Positions 59,671 through 64,000 of a DNA stretch of 64,000 nucleotides are shown here, one piece after another. The notes under the pieces are model-generated. The model did not search any database. It was not told the DNA's origin and saw only the letters and a list, made by a program, of their open reading frames with translations. The stretch is taken from contig JASBSN010000043.1 in assembly GCA_030148915.1 (NCBI GenBank), positions 1-64,000 on the forward strand, written 5' to 3'. Source of the stretch: Thiogranum sp. (GTDB lineage Bacteria; Pseudomonadota; Gammaproteobacteria; DSM-19610). The position numbers and the translations under genes are program-made. Each line of letters opens with the position of its first letter. Position 1 is the stretch's first letter.

Positions 59671-60306
59671 ATGATGAAGAAAAGCACAAGAAGAATGTTT
59701 TTGGCAGGAGCTGCCGCGGCCGTGCCGGCGGCGGTGACCGCTGCCATGGCGCCCGGGGTGGTAAAAGACAACCCGGCGTTCAAGACCTGTCCGCGCGCCC
59801 GGGGCGGCAAGAACGCCGGCCGTTTTCCCCAGGTCATCGTGCAGGACCAGCACAACCGCAAAAACTGGTTCTACGAGGACCTGATTGCCGACAAGCTGGT
59901 GCTGGTGAGTTTCACTTCGGTGAAAGGTGAGCAGTACTATCCGTTGCTCAGCAACCTGGTCAAGGTGCACGAAATGATCGCCGATCGGGTCGGCAAAGAT
60001 GTACAGATGTACACCGTCACCACCGATCCCCACCACGACACTCCGGATGCGCTGCGCGCGCTGGCCGAAAAACACGGCGCCAAGTGGCGTTTTCTGACCG
60101 GCGCTCCCGAGGACATTCGGGAAATTCTGGCCTCTTTCAACGCCCGCGGCAGTCTCTATGCCCTGTCTTGGATCGGCAACGAAAGGACCGGCCGCTGGAT
60201 GAATAAGCCGAGTCGGCTGCAGCCGCTGTACATCGCCGAAGCCGTGGCGCGTCTCAGTACGGGTAAGCAGCACAAGCCGTTCCTGGTGGACATGCACAGC
60301 GTCTGA
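59671..60306 (+). CDS. SCO1/SenC-like thioredoxin-fold protein, Tat-exported, lacking CxxxC
   Basis: STRRMFLAGAAAAVPAAVTA Tat-like signal; LVLVSFTSVKGEQYYPLLSNLVKVHE...MYTVTTDPHHDTPDALRALAEKHGAKWRFLTG aligns with SCO proteins. Confidence 0.8.
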   Translation: MMKKSTRRMFLAGAAAAVPAAVTAAMAPGVVKDNPAFKTCPRARGGKNAGRFPQVIVQDQHNRKNWFYEDLIADKLVLVSFTSVKGEQYYPLLSNLVKVHEMIADRVGKDVQMYTVTTDPHHDTPDALRALAEKHGAKWRFLTGAPEDIREILASFNARGSLYALSWIGNERTGRWMNKPSRLQPLYIAEAVARLSTGKQHKPFLVDMHSV

Positions 60307-60410
60307 CACCCAGCGTTCCCGCGGGAACTGAGCTGGTGGTACACACACAATATTCCCCTGTGGCGCCTAGGCGAACACCGCCGTGCCGCCGGGGAGGAGG
60401 TGAAAAAACA

Positions 60411-62348
60411 ATGAAGCAGCAAAGACCATTTGTTGAAGTGCGCATCGCAGCGGCGTTCAGTTTACTCTGCGCGGGCCTCGGGGCGAGCAGTACCGTCTGG
60501 GCGGGGTGTGAAATGACTTTCGATCCTATGACCGGTATGACCGGCATGATGGGTCACCCCTGTACACAGCCGCGCCCCGGACCGTCGGTGCAGACTGTGT
60601 CGGCTGACGGCATTACCACTTTTGTTGTTACTCCGGAAGGCCACTTCCCGCCCCAGGATCCGTTCGCCGAGCCGCCGGGGAGTAACTTCTTGATGACCGT
60701 CTACGAAAATCTCCGCGATTTCAACGGCGACGAAATGCCCAACACGCTGCCTTCGTCGCCCGACAACCCCTATAATCTGCACGACGGACCGGTGTTGACT
60801 GAGTCGATCAATCCGACAAACCCGGAAGACGATCTGGACAGAATCATCGACAAGATCGAAAAAGTCGCGCGAAAAGGCAAGAAAAAGGTAAAAGAAGATT
60901 TAATCGAACGAGCGATAGATATCCTCGAAGGTAACCCGATCAAGGGGCGCGCCTACAGCGGTTTTCCGCTGTTGCACTACAACGGGCCGAACAAAGTCAA
61001 AACCGTGGAGCCTGTGTTTGACGCCGACGGAAATGTCATCGGCGGCAACGTCGATGTGAATATGATCTACTTCAATCAGCACATCGAGAGCGATACGGCG
61101 TTTGTCGACCCCAGCGCTGTACTGGAAGTCCCGTGGACTGTGACCTACCACGTCAACATTCTCAACCGCGGCATGGAAGATTTCTCGCCGATGGTGATGA
61201 ACTTCGACCGCGTCGGGCCCAACCGCGGTCCCTTCCACGCTTCGATGGACCAGAGCTATTTTCCGATGCTCAACGAGGGTACACGCTATACGGTCAAAAT
61301 TAAGGAGAATAAGGGCAAGTACTTCAACTTGGTCTATACCTGGGGCTGGCGCCTGCATCCGCCACGGGTGCAGGTTATGGAAAATGCGTTGAAGAAGGCC
61401 GGGCCACTCGAATGGACACTACCGCAGTGGGAGAAGTCCGCCTTTTGTGCCGATGGCGCAACTGATGACAATTGCGACCCTGTCGGCGACAAGGCGCATA
61501 AAGAATACGCTATTTCACGCATCGGCGATCTGTCGCCCGCCAAGCGTATGTGGAACATTTTCAAATCTCTGGAAGAGGACGATCACGACGACCATAGCGC
61601 GTCCTCGCTGACGCAGATCGCCGTCGACCTGCGCCAGGCGTTCCTCGACTGGACGGACCGCACGCATCTGCCCGCCGGTGTCGTGGCCGATCCGAATGCC
61701 ACAGTGACGTTGTTGTACGTTAACAATACCCTCTATGGCAGCCGTCAGGGTCTGCAGGGCGAAGGCAGCGGTCAAGGTCCGGCCAGTTACAAAGGTATCG
61801 CCAACGGCAGCGCGCATGAATGGAATATTCGTCCGTACGACTATCAGGTTACCTTATACAACGGCGACCACTTCCCGCACGGCTACATGAACGTGGACTT
61901 CGGCGGCTCTCGGGGCTGGGAAAACCATTTTCAGTTCACCGATCCGACCACGCTGGTCGGCCCGCACCCGGTAGTTCCCGCCGGTCACCCGGCCGAAGAG
62001 GACCCCTTCAATAACCCAGCCAACACCGTCGCTGGTCACGACAACGTGTTTCCGATCAATCGTGGCGGGGCGGAGGAGTACCTACAACCGTCGCCACGCA
62101 ATCTGCTCGACCCGGACAACGGGCCGCCGCAGTTGGGATCGGGCTGCTTTTTCACTTTCGGGCGCAACCACGCCTGGCCTAACGCCGGCGGACCTTGGGG
62201 CGGTATCGTAGTGGCGCCAGTGGCGGCGGACGGCACGCCGGGTATGCACAAAGTGGATATCACCTATAACTTTGAGCCCAGTCGTCGTCTGCGGATTTAT
62301 CAGTTCGATCCGTTGCACCATGACGTGGCAATTTATTCGCTGCACTAG
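60411..62348 (+). CDS. Large secreted protein of unknown family with Met-rich N terminus
   Basis: Signal peptide; CEMTFDPMTGMTGMMGHPC near the mature N terminus; no family recognised. Confidence 0.75.
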   Translation: MKQQRPFVEVRIAAAFSLLCAGLGASSTVWAGCEMTFDPMTGMTGMMGHPCTQPRPGPSVQTVSADGITTFVVTPEGHFPPQDPFAEPPGSNFLMTVYENLRDFNGDEMPNTLPSSPDNPYNLHDGPVLTESINPTNPEDDLDRIIDKIEKVARKGKKKVKEDLIERAIDILEGNPIKGRAYSGFPLLHYNGPNKVKTVEPVFDADGNVIGGNVDVNMIYFNQHIESDTAFVDPSAVLEVPWTVTYHVNILNRGMEDFSPMVMNFDRVGPNRGPFHASMDQSYFPMLNEGTRYTVKIKENKGKYFNLVYTWGWRLHPPRVQVMENALKKAGPLEWTLPQWEKSAFCADGATDDNCDPVGDKAHKEYAISRIGDLSPAKRMWNIFKSLEEDDHDDHSASSLTQIAVDLRQAFLDWTDRTHLPAGVVADPNATVTLLYVNNTLYGSRQGLQGEGSGQGPASYKGIANGSAHEWNIRPYDYQVTLYNGDHFPHGYMNVDFGGSRGWENHFQFTDPTTLVGPHPVVPAGHPAEEDPFNNPANTVAGHDNVFPINRGGAEEYLQPSPRNLLDPDNGPPQLGSGCFFTFGRNHAWPNAGGPWGGIVVAPVAADGTPGMHKVDITYNFEPSRRLRIYQFDPLHHDVAIYSLH

Positions 62349-62374
62349 CGGCGCGTTTTCAGGAGTGAGCGGAC

Positions 62375-62400
62375 GCCCTTCCCGAGTACTCGGGAAGGGC
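62375..62400. terminator. Perfect 26-bp palindrome, possible terminator or processing hairpin
   Basis: gcccttcccgagtactcgggaagggc after the 62348 stop; weak downstream T content. Confidence 0.6.
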
Positions 62401-62596
62401 CTCTGCGTTTAAGATGTTTCGCAGGAGGCCGTACTGGTAGACCAAGCCCCAGATGGGGCGAGGTAGCCAAAAGTTTCGGATGGTTGCTTGAGTGTCCGCT
62501 GAACGAACCGAAAGTAAGGGGCCGCACAGCTCCGAGTGCTACTGCGCTGGCCAGCGGTTGGTGAGAGAGCGGTCGTGCCGGCTCGTAAGGGTCTTG

Positions 62597-63478
62597 ATGC
62601 TGGCGTTGGTTGTTGGCGGTCTGACGGCCGGAAAAACCTTTGCCCAAGCTCAGCAGAGGTGCAGTCTGGTGACCCAAAATAAGCCGGTACACCCGCCCGG
62701 CTTAGCGGTAACCGGTCGTGCGGTGCCGACGCAGCGCTATGAGATCGTGGCGCGGTTTCCACATGCCCGCAATGCGTTCACTCAAGGGCTTGCATTTTAT
62801 CAGGGCGCACTCTACGAGAGTACGGGCCTACGTGGCCACTCCAGTGTCCGCAGGCTCGATGTGCAGTCCGGGCGGGTCCTCGCCTCACGGCGTTTAGACC
62901 AGGGTCTGTTCGGGGAAGGGCTGGCCGTATCGGGCCAATACCTTATTCAGCTGACCTGGCAGGCCGGTAAGGCATTTATTTACGCCGCCGCCGATCTGCG
63001 CCAGACAGGCGGCTTCGCGTTCGACGGCGAGGGGTGGGGCGGAACCGTTATCGCTGAACGGTTGGTGATCAGCGACGGGTCGGCACGATTGAGATTTATT
63101 GACATGCAAACGCATCGCCAAGTCGCCACCCTGCAAGTGACCGATAGCGGGCGTCCCGTACAAGGACTGAACGAACTTGAAACAGTCGACGGATTGATTT
63201 TCGCCAATGTTTATCCGACTGACTGCATCGCACAGATCGAGCCGCGCACCGGCGAGGTTGTTGCTTGGATTGATCTCGACGGGTTGCTGCCGGCGGCACA
63301 GCGCGCTAACGGCGCGGCACTCGCCAACGGCATCGCTTATCACCCACAAAGCAAAGCGCTGTTTGTGACGGGGAAGCTCTGGCCCTACCTCTATCAACTT
63401 AGGCTGAGCCAAACCAATAGGCTTGCTGATAAGCCGTTCGCTTATTCCGCTACCACCGGTTGGCGGGCGCCAAGATGA
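62597..63478 (+). CDS. Glutaminyl-peptide cyclotransferase (bacterial beta-propeller type)
   Basis: RFPHARNAFTQGLAFYQGALYESTGLRGHSSVRRLDVQSGRVL and LNELETVDGLIFANVYPTDCIAQIEPRTGEVVAWIDLDGL. Confidence 0.88.
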   Translation: MLALVVGGLTAGKTFAQAQQRCSLVTQNKPVHPPGLAVTGRAVPTQRYEIVARFPHARNAFTQGLAFYQGALYESTGLRGHSSVRRLDVQSGRVLASRRLDQGLFGEGLAVSGQYLIQLTWQAGKAFIYAAADLRQTGGFAFDGEGWGGTVIAERLVISDGSARLRFIDMQTHRQVATLQVTDSGRPVQGLNELETVDGLIFANVYPTDCIAQIEPRTGEVVAWIDLDGLLPAAQRANGAALANGIAYHPQSKALFVTGKLWPYLYQLRLSQTNRLADKPFAYSATTGWRAPR

Positions 63479-63497
63479 CAAACGGAGAATAACTATA

Positions 63498-64000
63498 ATG
63501 TCGAAATCACTCGTTGTTACAGCCGCGATCGCGGCGTTTCTGGGTTACCTGGCCGCCCAATGGCCGACGCAGGAGAGCGCCGGGCCCGCCCCGCACAACG
63601 GCGCCCAGATCCTGGAGCCGGTGGCGACGGGCCCCGCGCAATCGCATTACGTCTGCCCGATGCACGCCGAAATCGTCAGCGGCGTGGCGGGTAGCTGCCC
63701 GATTTGCGGCATGCACCTGGTCGAGCGGCAGATCGATCAGAAGGCGGGCGCAGAAGAGGGTTTTCCGGTCGTCACCGTCGCGCCGTCGGTAATGCACAAC
63801 CTCGGCGTGCGTACCGCCACCGCGGTCTACGGCGACTTGCAGCGCAGTATCGAGACGATCGGAAAAATCACCCGCGTCGACCCGATGGCGCGGCGCACGA
63901 TCACGCCGCCCATCCGCGGCGAGCTGGTCGCCATCGCCGACAAGCACGACGGCGATTTCATTACCCGTGGAGAGTTACTGTTCAGCGTCAAGTCCGACGA
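63498..64000 (+). CDS. CusB-type efflux RND periplasmic adaptor with N-terminal heavy-metal-binding domain (truncated by window end)
   Basis: YVCPMHAEIVSGVAGSCPICGMHLV heavy-metal-binding domain followed by HlyD/CusB-like PPIRGELVAIADKHDGDFITRGELLFSV. Confidence 0.85.
   Translation, partial: MSKSLVVTAAIAAFLGYLAAQWPTQESAGPAPHNGAQILEPVATGPAQSHYVCPMHAEIVSGVAGSCPICGMHLVERQIDQKAGAEEGFPVVTVAPSVMHNLGVRTATAVYGDLQRSIETIGKITRVDPMARRTITPPIRGELVAIADKHDGDFITRGELLFSVKSD

Noticed and set aside
62408-62490. Possible structured RNA in the interval before the glutaminyl cyclase gene
   Set aside because: Only short local hairpins (gccccagatggggc); no match to an RNA family I can recognise and no strong signal.

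Overview
This is a gene-dense, GC-rich bacterial chromosome segment. Gene content (tusE, purT, tal, modABC, PA2778/PA2779-type pair, MITE/REP-like repeats) suggests a gammaproteobacterium, possibly a sulfur- or metal-active lineage; this is inference only. Most of the window is ordinary housekeeping and accessory content: a DUF255 thioredoxin-like protein, patatin, SDR/HxlR pair, heme-type MCP, MacAB-like exporter, DUF2868/DUF3482 pair, CPA2 antiporter, MgtE/MscS operon, a cluster around an Anbu proteasome homologue, modABC, purT, L,D-transpeptidases, tusE, transaldolase, FNT channel and a Gld-type ABC system. Two regions stand out. (1) At ~8.8-12.8 kb an ECF sigma factor is followed by an anti-sigma-like membrane protein whose extracytoplasmic part looks like a DsrE domain, next to two exported MBL-fold hydrolases and an exported DsrE-like protein. 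This is a candidate envelope sulfur/persulfide-sensing module. (2) At ~49.5-64 kb there is a paralogous ECF sigma with a CCC motif and no adjacent anti-sigma, a Crp/Fnr regulator, several unusual secreted proteins, a di-heme oxidoreductase, a Tat-exported multicopper oxidase, a Tat-exported SCO homologue lacking the CxxxC copper site, a Met-rich secreted protein of unknown family, a glutaminyl-cyclase-like protein and a CusB-type adaptor. This is a candidate undescribed envelope copper/metal oxidase cassette. Three related MITE/REP-like repeats, one very long nested palindrome and several structured leaders/terminators are also visible. I saw no rRNA, tRNA, CRISPR array or prophage. All family calls come from reading the translations by eye; no searches were run.
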